Shown here piece after piece: positions 1-8,271 of a DNA stretch of 11,841 nucleotides. The stretch's first letter is position 1. Every line of letters begins with the position of its first letter. This DNA is from an uncultured Collinsella sp. GTDB lineage: Bacteria; Actinomycetota; Coriobacteriia; Coriobacteriales; Coriobacteriaceae. A program made the translations under genes and the position numbers. Under the pieces are notes generated by a model, which was not told where the DNA came from, searched no databases, and saw only the letters and a list, made by a program, of their open reading frames with translations. The stretch lies in assembly GCA_902464485.1 (NCBI GenBank), contig CABQJJ010000048.1, positions 1 through 11,841 of the forward strand, in the 5' to 3' direction.

Positions 1-1603
1 GGCCACCACAACCCCCACCCCATCCCTACGCGCCCGAACCAACGGCACGCCCGAGGCGATCTCCGTCGCGGCAGAAACCGGCTACGCACACTCCGCCACG
101 GCAACCCAAAACGGCGTCATCTTCACCGTCTCGTGGAACGACGCCCCCGCGGGCACCGCGACGACCTTCCACGTTACCCAGACCAACGGCTCGTCCCAGG
201 CCAAGGCGCGCATGGACGTGCCCACCTATTGGGACGGCGGCAGCCATGAAAGCGTCTGCGACCCGTCGCGCCCGGCATGGGCCAGCTACTACAGCCTGGG
301 CACCGCGGGCCACGATTTTACCTTCGATTTCACAGCATCGGGCACGTACCGCATCTACTTCTACTTTATGGACAATGACAGATACGACCCCAAAACGACA
401 AGGGAATCTACTACCTGCGCACCACGGCGGAGGTGACCGTAAACGACACCGCCCGCCCAAGCGTCACGCAGATCGTCAACAACGCCGTGGCCCAGTGCAG
501 GCAACAGACAAACGGCTCGGAATACGACATGGCGCTGTGGCTCCACGACTGGACGCTCGACCAGCTGGAGTACGACCACAGCCTCAACTGGTGCTCGGCC
601 GAAAGCGGCCTCACGCGCCACCAGGGCACCTGCGAGAGCTACCAGCGCATCTACTCCAAGCTCCTTGACGCCGCGGGCATCGCCAACGGCCGCATCACCG
701 GCAACGGTCACACCTGGAACGCCGTAAAGATCGACGGCAAATGGTGCCAGATGGACCTAACCTGGGACGACACCAACAACAACTGGTACGGAGACCTGGA
801 CCAGCGCCATCTGTACTTTGGCCTGACCGACGAGCTCATGGCAATCGCCCACGCCGACCACACGGCCAACTACCAAAAGGCCGACTACGCCTACCGCTCG
901 ACCGACCTATCAAACAATTACTTTGTGCGAAATGGTAAGGCCGATGAATGGGCAGCGAAATATGCCGACCGTATTCAGCAGCACCTGGATGCTAAGGAAA
1001 AGAGCTTTTCCATTGATGCTGATAACCAGTCGTTCCCGCCGAGCATCTCGGGGATTCAGAACGGGATTGTTGCGTACGCGATGAACCTGAGGAAGCGGAA
1101 GACGAACGACGCAAAGGTTAAGCTAACCGCGGCTTCGAACGTCATCATAGAATCGAACTACAAATGGTGCGCTAAGTTCGGACTAACAGCTGAATACCAA
1201 ACGCAGCACTGGAGAAGATCATCACCCGACGGCGCCTACAGGATCGTGAGCACCATAGACCCGTCCTCGGGCGTCGCCGTGACGGCCTCCGGATGCTCCA
1301 TGTCCAAGGCCCAGACCATCCTGCGCTTCGCCCAGAACGAGGGCACGGGACTCTTCACCACCACCGCCGGCGGGCTCGCCATGGCGATGTCGGGCTTGGA
1401 CGTCCCCCCTGGGCGCCTCCGACGGCTCCGCCTCCCAGGGCTGGGAGCTCGTGGCCATTGTCGGCGGCTACTCCATCGTCGACGCCGGGACCAGACGCGC
1501 CCCGGACGACCGCTGGCGCGACACGGGCGCCGGGACGCTGGTATGGGGCTTCGGCTCCAACCCGGAAGACCCCGCCCAGACTTGGACGCTCCAGACGGTA
1601 TAA
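1..1603 (+). pseudogene. Transglutaminase-like surface protein with ricin-like tail; 5' end outside window, two frameshifts
   Basis: The gene enters from the left edge already open in frame 2 and reads as an extracellular beta-rich region rich in Thr and Ala up to about 391. The reading then continues in frame 1 (400-1403) and returns to frame 2 until TAA at 1601-1603. The frame-1 part carries a transglutaminase core with an apparently complete Cys-His-Asp triad: Cys in GTCESY (codon 631), His in GHTWN (709) and Asp in DLTWDD (754). The part after about 1220 (AYRIVSTID, then QGWELVAI in frame 2) resembles a divergent ricin-type beta-trefoil lectin repeat. The frame changes fall at an AAAA run (392-395) and a CCCCCC run (1404-1409). 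The gene could be a true pseudogene, be phase-variable, or reflect assembly errors in homopolymers. GC drops noticeably at about 905-1210. Family knowledge: such proteins are secreted or wall-associated and are thought to cleave or cross-link peptide amides. The substrate is unknown. Signal peptide and start are not in the window. Confidence 0.8.
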
Positions 1604-2034
1604 CAATCGCATGAAATATGAATACAATTGACGTTGCCAGCGAATCACTTCGAGATGCGGCGTGCCGACATGTCCACGCTGGTGACTAGCACCCTCTCGT
1701 GCTAGCCACCTCGGCTGTTCGCTTCCCCTCCGCGCAGCCGGGCAACCTTGGAAACTATTACGACGTTGACCGCCCGCTCGGCGCGCCTGCACTGCAGTTC
1801 CCGCATATTGATAAAACCATCTTCAAACCGGCGTAACGATAATAGGCGAAGTTATCCACCAAAGAGCTGCACGAATTTGCAACGAAAGCAAATACCTGGG
1901 TATTGATGGATTCACGAGCAGAATGGGTCGTCAGCTTTAAACGAGCGGTATTTTCTCGCCTTCTATTGCCCTCACTAATTTCATCTCGATAACGCTCCGC
2001 AATTCCATCGACAAATGGTGTACATTTATGCGCA
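1604..2034. other. Gene-poor region with decayed-looking open frames on both strands
   Basis: No intact gene with a convincing start and ribosome site was found. On the plus strand, 1690-1836 is open and its end reads like real protein (YYDVDRPLGAPALQFPHIDK, stop 1834-1836). A short frame just before it ends at TAG inside the hairpin at 1681-1710. Another plus frame after about 1846 reads KELHEFATKANTWVLMDSRA. On the minus strand, 2045 down to 1758 is open for 95 codons (RYRDEISEGNRRRENTARLK, later SSLVDNFAYYRYAGLK) but lacks an early ATG or GTG. The plus and minus readings overlap, so at most one can be right at each place. Base composition is more mixed than in the neighbouring genes. The most cautious reading is the remains of one or more inactivated genes. 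The family was not recognised. Confidence 0.35.
1681..1710. repeat. Hairpin-forming inverted repeat downstream of the transglutaminase pseudogene
   Basis: CTAGCAC (1686-1692) pairs with GTGCTAG (1699-1705), and after one mismatch GGTG (1681-1684) pairs with CACC (1707-1710). The loop is CTCTC-like and 6 nt long. No T run follows on either strand, so terminator function is uncertain, although it lies about 80 bp after the stop of the pseudogene. Confidence 0.5.
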
Positions 2035-2060
2035 AAAAAGCCGCTCTACCAGCGGCTTTT
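2034..2060 (-). terminator. Strong hairpin terminator, best oriented for minus-strand transcripts, possibly bidirectional
   Basis: A perfect 10-bp stem, AAAAGCCGCT (2036-2045) with AGCGGCTTTT (2051-2060), encloses a 5-nt loop. Read on the minus strand it is followed by six T residues (A run 2034-2039 on plus), the classic intrinsic terminator shape. On the plus strand the tract is only four T. It lies about 200 bp beyond the stop of thrS, after that gene's own terminator, so it may be a second stop or the relic terminator of another unit. Confidence 0.7.
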
Positions 2061-2185
2061 CCCGTATCGCAGCAATGCTGCTCATTTATGGGGGCATTTG
2101 TGTTTTAGCAAACGGCTACGGGGGTAATCGGCATATTGTGATGCATGTAACTGCGTCCTGCGCTCCCCCGCCCCTTGCTCGGCAT

Positions 2186-2222
2186 AAAAAACGCGGCTGC
2201 CCCGTGCATGGGACAGCCGCGT
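2186..2222 (-). terminator. Intrinsic terminator of thrS
   Basis: On the minus strand, ACGCGGCTG (2214-2222 complement) pairs with CAGCCGCGT (2191-2199 complement). The stem extends by three G-C pairs past a bulge and is followed by a T6 run (A run 2186-2191 on plus). It begins 33 bp after the thrS stop codon, exactly where a rho-independent terminator would be expected. Confidence 0.85.
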
Positions 2223-2254
2223 ATGGATGCGGTTTAAAAACCTATGCGCTCACC

Positions 2255-4018
<1,764 letters not shown>

Positions 4019-4045
4019 GGGTATGTTTTCTCCTCTCGGATGCCT

Positions 4046-4088
4046 GATGCAAGTGCGCGCGATGCGCTCGGCGTTTTTGACTTGCATC
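4046..4088. promoter_or_regulatory. Inverted repeat abutting the thrS -10 box, operator or leader hairpin
   Basis: GATGCAAGT (4046-4054) and ACTTGCATC (4080-4088) form a perfect 9-bp inverted repeat with a 25-bp centre. The outer arm directly touches the -10 hexamer (4089-4094), so the predicted start site near 4082 lies within this arm. If the start is there, the RNA stem cannot form fully, which favours a DNA operator. If a promoter further upstream is used, it would be a leader hairpin ahead of the ribosome site. Confidence 0.45.
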
Positions 4089-4116
4089 ATTATAGGCAGG
4101 TTGCCTTGGTATACAA
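4089..4116 (-). promoter_or_regulatory. Predicted sigma-70-type promoter of thrS
   Basis: On the minus strand a perfect TATAAT (plus 4089-4094) lies 16 bp downstream of a weak -35 candidate, TTGTAT (plus 4111-4116). It sits 71 bp upstream of the chosen ATG. The -10 box is strong; the -35 matches only its first three bases. Confidence 0.6.
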
Positions 4117-4117
4117 G

Positions 4118-4148
4118 CGCCCGCCGCACCTTAATGGCACGGCGGGCG
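4118..4148 (-). terminator. GC-rich hairpin, probable terminator of the zinc-ribbon gene
   Basis: CGCCCGCCG (4118-4126) pairs perfectly with CGGCGGGCG (4140-4148) around a 13-nt loop. It lies between the stop of the zinc-ribbon gene (4240) and the thrS promoter. The minus-strand side lacks a clean T tract (it continues CTTGTATA), while the plus side has four T, so termination strength is uncertain. Confidence 0.5.
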
Positions 4149-4239
4149 ATTTTCTACGCATGCTTCATCGTGTGGGGGCGGGGCGTCTGCGGCTTGCGCG
4201 CGGCGCCCGTGGCTTACGGCCGGCCCGACGATGGATGCG

Positions 4240-4671
4240 TTACTGAATGCGAGTTCGGCAGTAGGGGCAGACCTTCCAGTGCGCGTCGAGCGGACGATGG
4301 CAGCTGGGGCACACGTTGCGAACCTGGGTGTCGCACACGGGGCAGACGACAAAGTCCTTCTCGATGGGGGCGCCGCACTGCGGGCAGGTGCCGTACTGGG
4401 CAAGCTGACGCTCGCGCAGGGCCATGTCCAGCTCCTGCTCCTCGCGGTCGGCCGCGTAGGAGTGCGGACGAAGGACCAGGTAGGCGATGAGACCCACAAA
4501 CGGGATGAGGGCGATGATGCCCCATGCCACGTAGGCGCTGGCGCCGCGGCGGCGCGCGTCGATGAACACATAGACGACCGACAGCACATACAGGGCGACG
4601 ATGAAGCCGACGAAGGCATAGATGGCGCCCATAAGCTGCGGCGACATGAGCTCGGAGATGTATTTGGACAT
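4240..4671 (-). CDS. Small membrane protein with C-terminal double zinc ribbon
   Basis: The 143-residue product has two predicted transmembrane helices (about 13-37 and 46-67), a short charged linker rich in Glu, Arg and Gln (about 72-93), then four CxxC knuckles: C96/C99, C110/C113, C121/C124 and C135/C138. These make two tandem rubredoxin-like zinc ribbons (DZR type). The helix pair with a DARRRG turn recalls the PLDc_N-type membrane module. The start ATG at 4671 is preceded by GAAAGG at a suitable distance. A longer upstream in-frame extension lacks a ribosome site and would put Cys-rich non-helical residues before helix 1. Such proteins are usually of unknown function; zinc-ribbon tails on small membrane proteins often serve in protein contacts. 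It stands alone between thrS and the repeat array and is transcribed away from the array. Confidence 0.88.
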   Translation of the reverse strand: MSKYISELMSPQLMGAIYAFVGFIVALYVLSVVYVFIDARRRGASAYVAWGIIALIPFVGLIAYLVLRPHSYAADREEQELDMALRERQLAQYGTCPQCGAPIEKDFVVCPVCDTQVRNVCPSCHRPLDAHWKVCPYCRTRIQ

Positions 4672-4707
4672 TGAGGTGTACCTTTCGGAATATTTACAGT
4701 CTGGATT

Positions 4708-4716
4708 AGTGTAGCA
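4708..4716 (-). promoter_or_regulatory. Possible extended -10 promoter of the zinc-ribbon gene
   Basis: On the minus strand TGC-TACACT (plus 4708-4716) is an extended -10 match lying 37 bp upstream of the ATG. No good -35 hexamer is seen 16-18 bp further up. The call is tentative. Confidence 0.35.
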
Positions 4717-4772
4717 CGGGGTTTGTTTATATGGGACTACGGTTGCAAGCAGGGCTGGTGCGGACACAAACA

Positions 4773-5230
4773 TCTCAATCTGTAACAGTAACTCGGCAAA
4801 TTAGGGTATAGGCGTTACAGAATTAGACAAACCGTTCTCTCCCAGACTTAAATCTCGATCTGTAACATCTTGACTCCAAAATCAGTTCTTACTGCTACAG
4901 ATCAAGACAAACGGTGAGCCCTTCGTTAAATATCTCAATCTGTAACAACAACTCAGCAAAAACAAATCTAACCGTTACAGATTTAGACATTCGAAACCGA
5001 CTGATAAGTTCATCTAAATCTATAACATTAGACCCCAAAACAATCCCTAGATATTACAGATCGAGACAGAAGAATCTCTCCCTGACTTTAAATCTCACTC
5101 TGTAACACATAGGACCGATTTTCCCCTCTTGCTGTTACAAATCAAGACAAATGGAGAACCCGCCTGCCAAACGTCTCGATCTGTAACACCTGAAACCCAG
5201 CTCTTCTGATTACTTGTTACAGAACGAGAC
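4773..5230. repeat. Array of six inverted-repeat units, 80-bp period: twelve alternating copies of a 15-bp motif
   Basis: Each unit has a left arm of the form TCTnnnTCTGTAACA and a right arm that is its reverse complement (GTTACAGAnnnAGAC), about 26 bp apart. Units lie at 4773-4828, 4853-4908, 4933-4988, 5013-5067, 5093-5148 and 5174-5230; left arms start 80, 80, 80, 80 and 81 bp apart. Arms thus alternate in orientation about every 40 bp, with spacers of 25-27 bp inside units and 24-25 bp between units. Over the twelve arms TCT and the T-T-TA core are invariant or nearly so, while the middle triplet varies. All six right arms carry AGAC, whereas five of six left arms have ATCT in place of GTCT. 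The stretch is visibly AT-richer than all neighbouring genes and has no credible coding frame. It fills the gap between the minus-strand zinc-ribbon gene and the plus-strand redox operon. Function is unknown. Confidence 0.95.
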
Positions 5231-5367
5231 AAACCTCTAACACCAGGGACGGCTGACGAGGTTATCGACGTTACTGAGTCTCCCCTCGCCTGCCGTTGGC
5301 GGGTGCTGCGGGGCTGTTCGCCGCATTGCCGCCGTGCTGGGGGCGCGCAGACCGTAGGATGGTTTTA

Positions 5368-5395
5368 TTGACAGCCTGTCAACTTGTCTGGGAGG
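5368..5395 (+). promoter_or_regulatory. Palindromic operator candidate and ribosome site of the redox operon
   Basis: TTGACA-GCC-TGTCAA (5368-5382) is a perfect 6+3+6 palindrome ending 17 bp before the GTG start at 5400. GGAGG (5391-5395) lies 4 nt before that GTG and fixes the start. TTGACA looks like a -35 box, but nothing resembling -10 fits 16-18 bp later because the ribosome site occupies that place. An operator for a repressor is therefore the better reading. The rest of 5231-5367 is GC-rich and shows no clear promoter or gene. Confidence 0.5.
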
Positions 5396-5399
5396 CACC

Positions 5400-6872
5400 G
5401 TGACAGAAACGTTTGATATCGCAATTGTGGGCGCGGGCATTACCGGGTGCGTCATCGCGCGGCAGCTCGCGCGCTATGACCTATCCATTTGCGTGGTCGA
5501 GGCGGCAAACGATATCGCGCTGGGGGCTTCGAAGGCCAACGGTGGTCTGGTGCACGCCGGCTACGATCCGGCACCGGGCACCGTAAAGGCGCAGGTCAAT
5601 GCCCGTGGCTGCAAGCTATATGGCACGTGGGCCCAGGAGCTCGGCTTTTTATTCCGCCGCACCGGATCGATGGTGCTGGGTTTTAACGACGAAGACCGCG
5701 GACACCTGGAGAAGCTGCGCAGCAACGGCCTTGCCAACGGCATGCCCGAGCTGGCGATTATCGGCCCCGAGCGCATCCACGAGCTGGAGCCGCGCGCGAG
5801 TGCCCGGGCCACGTGCGCGCTGTGGTGCCCCTCGACCGGCTATGTCGATCCGTTTGAGGTCGCCATTGCCGCGATGGAGAACGCCGTCGCCAACGGCGTG
5901 ATGTTAATGCGCTCCGCACCGGTGGAGACGATCGAGGTCGCCCCCGGCGCTGGCGACGGGAGCGGTGACGGGACCGCCCGCTTTACGTTGTCGACGCCCG
6001 CTGGTGATGTGCGCTGCCGCTATTTGATTAACGCCGCGGGCAACGGCGCCGCAGACATCTCGCATATGGCGGGTGCCGAGGAATTCCAGATGGTCTGGCG
6101 CCAGGGCAACATCGTGGTGCTGGACAAGGAACCGCGTGCGCTCATGCCGCTCTACCCCGTGCCGACGCCGGTGTCGAAGGGCGTTATCGTCACGGGTACC
6201 GTACACGGCAACACCGTGATCACCGCGACGGCCGCCGCGCGCGAGCCGGGCGACACGCAGACCTATGCGGACGACGTCAACGCGCTGCTGGGCGGCGCGC
6301 GCAAGCTGGTGCCCGATCTGGACACGCGCCGCGTGGTGCGCGCGTTTGCCGGCGGGCGTCCGGTCATTCAGGGTACGAACGACTTCTTTATTGGACAGTC
6401 AGCCGTGGTGCCGGGGTTGTTCCAAGCAGCGGGCATTCAGTCGCCGGGCGTGGCGAGCGCACCGGCCATTGCCGAGCGCATGGAACAGGTCCTGCGCGAT
6501 GCCGGCGTGGTGTTGCACGAACGCGGCGACTGGGATCCCGTCCGTCTTGCGCCGGACGACTTCGACCGCGCGCCGCTTGCGCGCAAGGAAGAGCTCATTG
6601 AGTCCGATCCCGCGTGGGGCCAGATCGTCTGCCGCTGCGAGACGGTGCCCGAGGCCGAGATTGTAGCCTCGATTCGACACCGTCCGGGCGCGGTTTCGGT
6701 CGAGGGCGTCAAGCGCCGCTGCCGCGCCGGCATGGGCCGGTGCCAGAGCGGTTTCTGTCAAAGCCGCGTGGTGGCAATCCTGGCGCGCGAGATGGGCTGC
6801 GACCCCAGCGAGGTGCTGTTGGAGGATGCCGGATCTTGGGTGGTTGAGGGACCGCTGAAGGGGGTGCGCTAG
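5400..6872 (+). CDS. FAD-dependent oxidoreductase (COG0579, GlpA/LhgO-like) with C-terminal Bfd [2Fe-2S] domain
   Basis: The 490-residue product begins with a DAO-type FAD-binding fold (GAGITG near residues 11-16, ending in VVEAA), then a substrate domain with a typical GGLVHAGYD segment (about 48-56) and a late FAD contact (FQAAGIQSPGV). The C-terminal part is a Bfd-like [2Fe-2S] domain with C411 and C413 (CRCET), then C448 and C453 (GRCQSGFC); an extra Cys441 stands where the family often has Thr. The family oxidises 2-hydroxy acids or glycerol 3-phosphate; the Fe-S domain suggests electrons pass to a partner protein rather than straight to oxygen. The gene starts at GTG 5400 behind GGAGG. 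The next gene begins 1 bp after its stop, so the two are surely co-transcribed. Many databases name this glycerol-3-phosphate dehydrogenase, but with no glp transporter or kinase in view the substrate is not settled. A short low-complexity Gly-Asp insert (about residues 181-190) is harmless in appearance. Confidence 0.9.
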   Translation: MTETFDIAIVGAGITGCVIARQLARYDLSICVVEAANDIALGASKANGGLVHAGYDPAPGTVKAQVNARGCKLYGTWAQELGFLFRRTGSMVLGFNDEDRGHLEKLRSNGLANGMPELAIIGPERIHELEPRASARATCALWCPSTGYVDPFEVAIAAMENAVANGVMLMRSAPVETIEVAPGAGDGSGDGTARFTLSTPAGDVRCRYLINAAGNGAADISHMAGAEEFQMVWRQGNIVVLDKEPRALMPLYPVPTPVSKGVIVTGTVHGNTVITATAAAREPGDTQTYADDVNALLGGARKLVPDLDTRRVVRAFAGGRPVIQGTNDFFIGQSAVVPGLFQAAGIQSPGVASAPAIAERMEQVLRDAGVVLHERGDWDPVRLAPDDFDRAPLARKEELIESDPAWGQIVCRCETVPEAEIVASIRHRPGAVSVEGVKRRCRAGMGRCQSGFCQSRVVAILAREMGCDPSEVLLEDAGSWVVEGPLKGVR

Positions 6873-6873
6873 G

Positions 6874-8268
6874 ATGGCGACATTTGATATGCGCAACGAA
6901 CGCGCGGAGGTCGAAGTTGCAGCGCCCGTGCAAACGCAGGCCTTCGACGTGGTCGTCATCGGAGGAGGCCCCGCCGGTATGGCAGCCGCGCTTGCCGCGC
7001 ATAAGGCCGGCGCGCATGTAGCCATCGTGGAGCGCGAGCAGCATCTGGGCGGCATCCTACGCCAGTGCATCCACCCCGGATTTGGCCTGTCGCACTTTAA
7101 GCAGGAACTCACCGGTCCCGAGTACGCGCAGCGCTTTATCGACCAGGTGCGCGCGACCGACATCGCGCTGTTCTTGGACAGCATGGTACTTGGGATCGAT
7201 TCAGGCGAGGGCGAGAGCGCAGGCGGCCCGGACACGGGCGAAGCCGCGGGAACCGCCGCAGTCCATACCGTCACGCTCATGAGCCCCGCCGGCATGCTGC
7301 AGCTCACCGGACGCGCGGTCGTCCTTGCCATGGGCTGCCGCGAGCGCACGCGCAGCGAGATCAAGATTCCCGGTAGCCGTCCCGCCGGCGTGTTTACGGC
7401 CGGCCTGGCGCAGCGATACATCAATATCGAAAACCTCAAGCCCGGCTCGCGTGCCGTCATTTTGGGCTCGGGCGACATCGGGCTTATCATGGCGCGTCGC
7501 TGCACGCTCGAGGGGATTTCCGTCGAGGGCGTGTACGAGCTCATGCCGTACGCCAACGGTCTGCGCCGCAACGTCAAGAATTGCCTGGACGACTTTGTCA
7601 TTCCGCTGCACCTGTCCACCACCGTCACGCGCGTGATCGGGCACGACCGTGTGGAGGCCGTCGAGGTAAGCCAGGTCGACGAGCACCTGGCACCCATTCC
7701 GGGGACCGAGCGCATTGTTCCGTGCGACACGCTGCTGCTTTCGGTGGGATTGATTCCCGAGAACGAGCTTTCGGTTGCCGCAGGCGTGGAGCTTGACCCG
7801 CGCACGCGCGGCGCCGTGGTGGACCAGAGCCTGCAGACGGGCGTGCCAGGCATCTTTGCCTGCGGCAACGTGCTGCACGTACACGACCTGGCCGACAACG
7901 TGACGACCGAGTCCGAGCGCGCCGGCGCGGCTGCAGCGGCGTGGGCGCTGGGTGGCGGCGCTTGGGCGGACGCTGCGAGCACGGGCTGCGAGCTAACGGT
8001 CTCCCCTGCCGGCATCGCGGGCTACGCGCTGCCGGGACGCATCACGGCAGCGGCACTCACCAAGCTCAACTTCCGCGTACGCCGACCCGTCGATGCCGCC
8101 CGCGTGCGCATTCTGGCAGACGACGAGGAGCTGTTCGCCGGCAAGGTCCGCCCGTTTAAACCGAGCGTCATGGAAAGCTTCCCGCTGCCGACAAAGGTGA
8201 TTCAGCGCGCACTCGACCTAGGTGCCAGCGAGCTTGTCCTGTCTGTCGACCCCGTTGAGGAGGCATAG
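6874..8268 (+). CDS. FAD/NAD(P)-dependent oxidoreductase (COG0446), second redox subunit
   Basis: The 464-residue product has a first Rossmann motif GGGPAG (residues 30-35), then the hallmark GGILRQCIHPGFG (59-71) of this oxidoreductase subgroup. A second nucleotide-binding motif GSGDIG lies near 199-204, and a typical pyridine-nucleotide-disulfide-type FAD end, GIFACGNVLHVHDLADN, lies near 327-343. Cys65 in the QCIH motif is conserved in the family but the classical CxxxxC redox pair is absent. A Gly/Glu-rich insert at about 109-130 breaks the NAD-side domain and is probably a surface loop. It starts at ATG 6874 one base after the upstream stop, with a GGGGG tract as ribosome site. Family context: this protein accompanies the Bfd-containing dehydrogenase and the DUF1667 protein and likely exchanges electrons between the Fe-S centre and NAD(P). 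Its N-terminal extension of about 20 residues is unusual but open. Confidence 0.9.
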   Translation: MATFDMRNERAEVEVAAPVQTQAFDVVVIGGGPAGMAAALAAHKAGAHVAIVEREQHLGGILRQCIHPGFGLSHFKQELTGPEYAQRFIDQVRATDIALFLDSMVLGIDSGEGESAGGPDTGEAAGTAAVHTVTLMSPAGMLQLTGRAVVLAMGCRERTRSEIKIPGSRPAGVFTAGLAQRYINIENLKPGSRAVILGSGDIGLIMARRCTLEGISVEGVYELMPYANGLRRNVKNCLDDFVIPLHLSTTVTRVIGHDRVEAVEVSQVDEHLAPIPGTERIVPCDTLLLSVGLIPENELSVAAGVELDPRTRGAVVDQSLQTGVPGIFACGNVLHVHDLADNVTTESERAGAAAAAWALGGGAWADAASTGCELTVSPAGIAGYALPGRITAAALTKLNFRVRRPVDAARVRILADDEELFAGKVRPFKPSVMESFPLPTKVIQRALDLGASELVLSVDPVEEA

Positions 8269-8271
8269 TTC

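Noticed and set aside
4019..4240. T-box riboswitch upstream of thrS
   Set aside because: The leader after the predicted start is only about 65 nt and has no T-box consensus or terminator/antiterminator pair.
4914..5105. 63-residue open frame inside the repeat array
   Set aside because: It runs across conserved repeat arms and their drifting spacers, has no ribosome site, and its sequence simply reflects the repeats.
4773..5230. CRISPR array
   Set aside because: The repeats are only about 15 bp, alternate in orientation, vary internally, and the spacers are related to one another. No cas genes are present.
4773..5230. Integron attC sites
   Set aside because: GTTAC/GTAAC ends recall attC cores, but the GTTRRRY consensus is not met, the units contain no gene cassettes, and no integrase is present.
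5368..5373. TTGACA as -35 of the redox operon promoter
   Set aside because: A -10 box would have to lie on the GGAGG ribosome site and start codon, and no TATAAT-like sequence is there. The hexamer is one half of a palindrome.
6399..8015. 538-codon minus-strand open frame opposite the redox operon
   Set aside because: It is a shadow of two well-supported oxidoreductase genes. It crosses the gene boundary and is rich in Ser, Pro, Ala and Arg without motifs.
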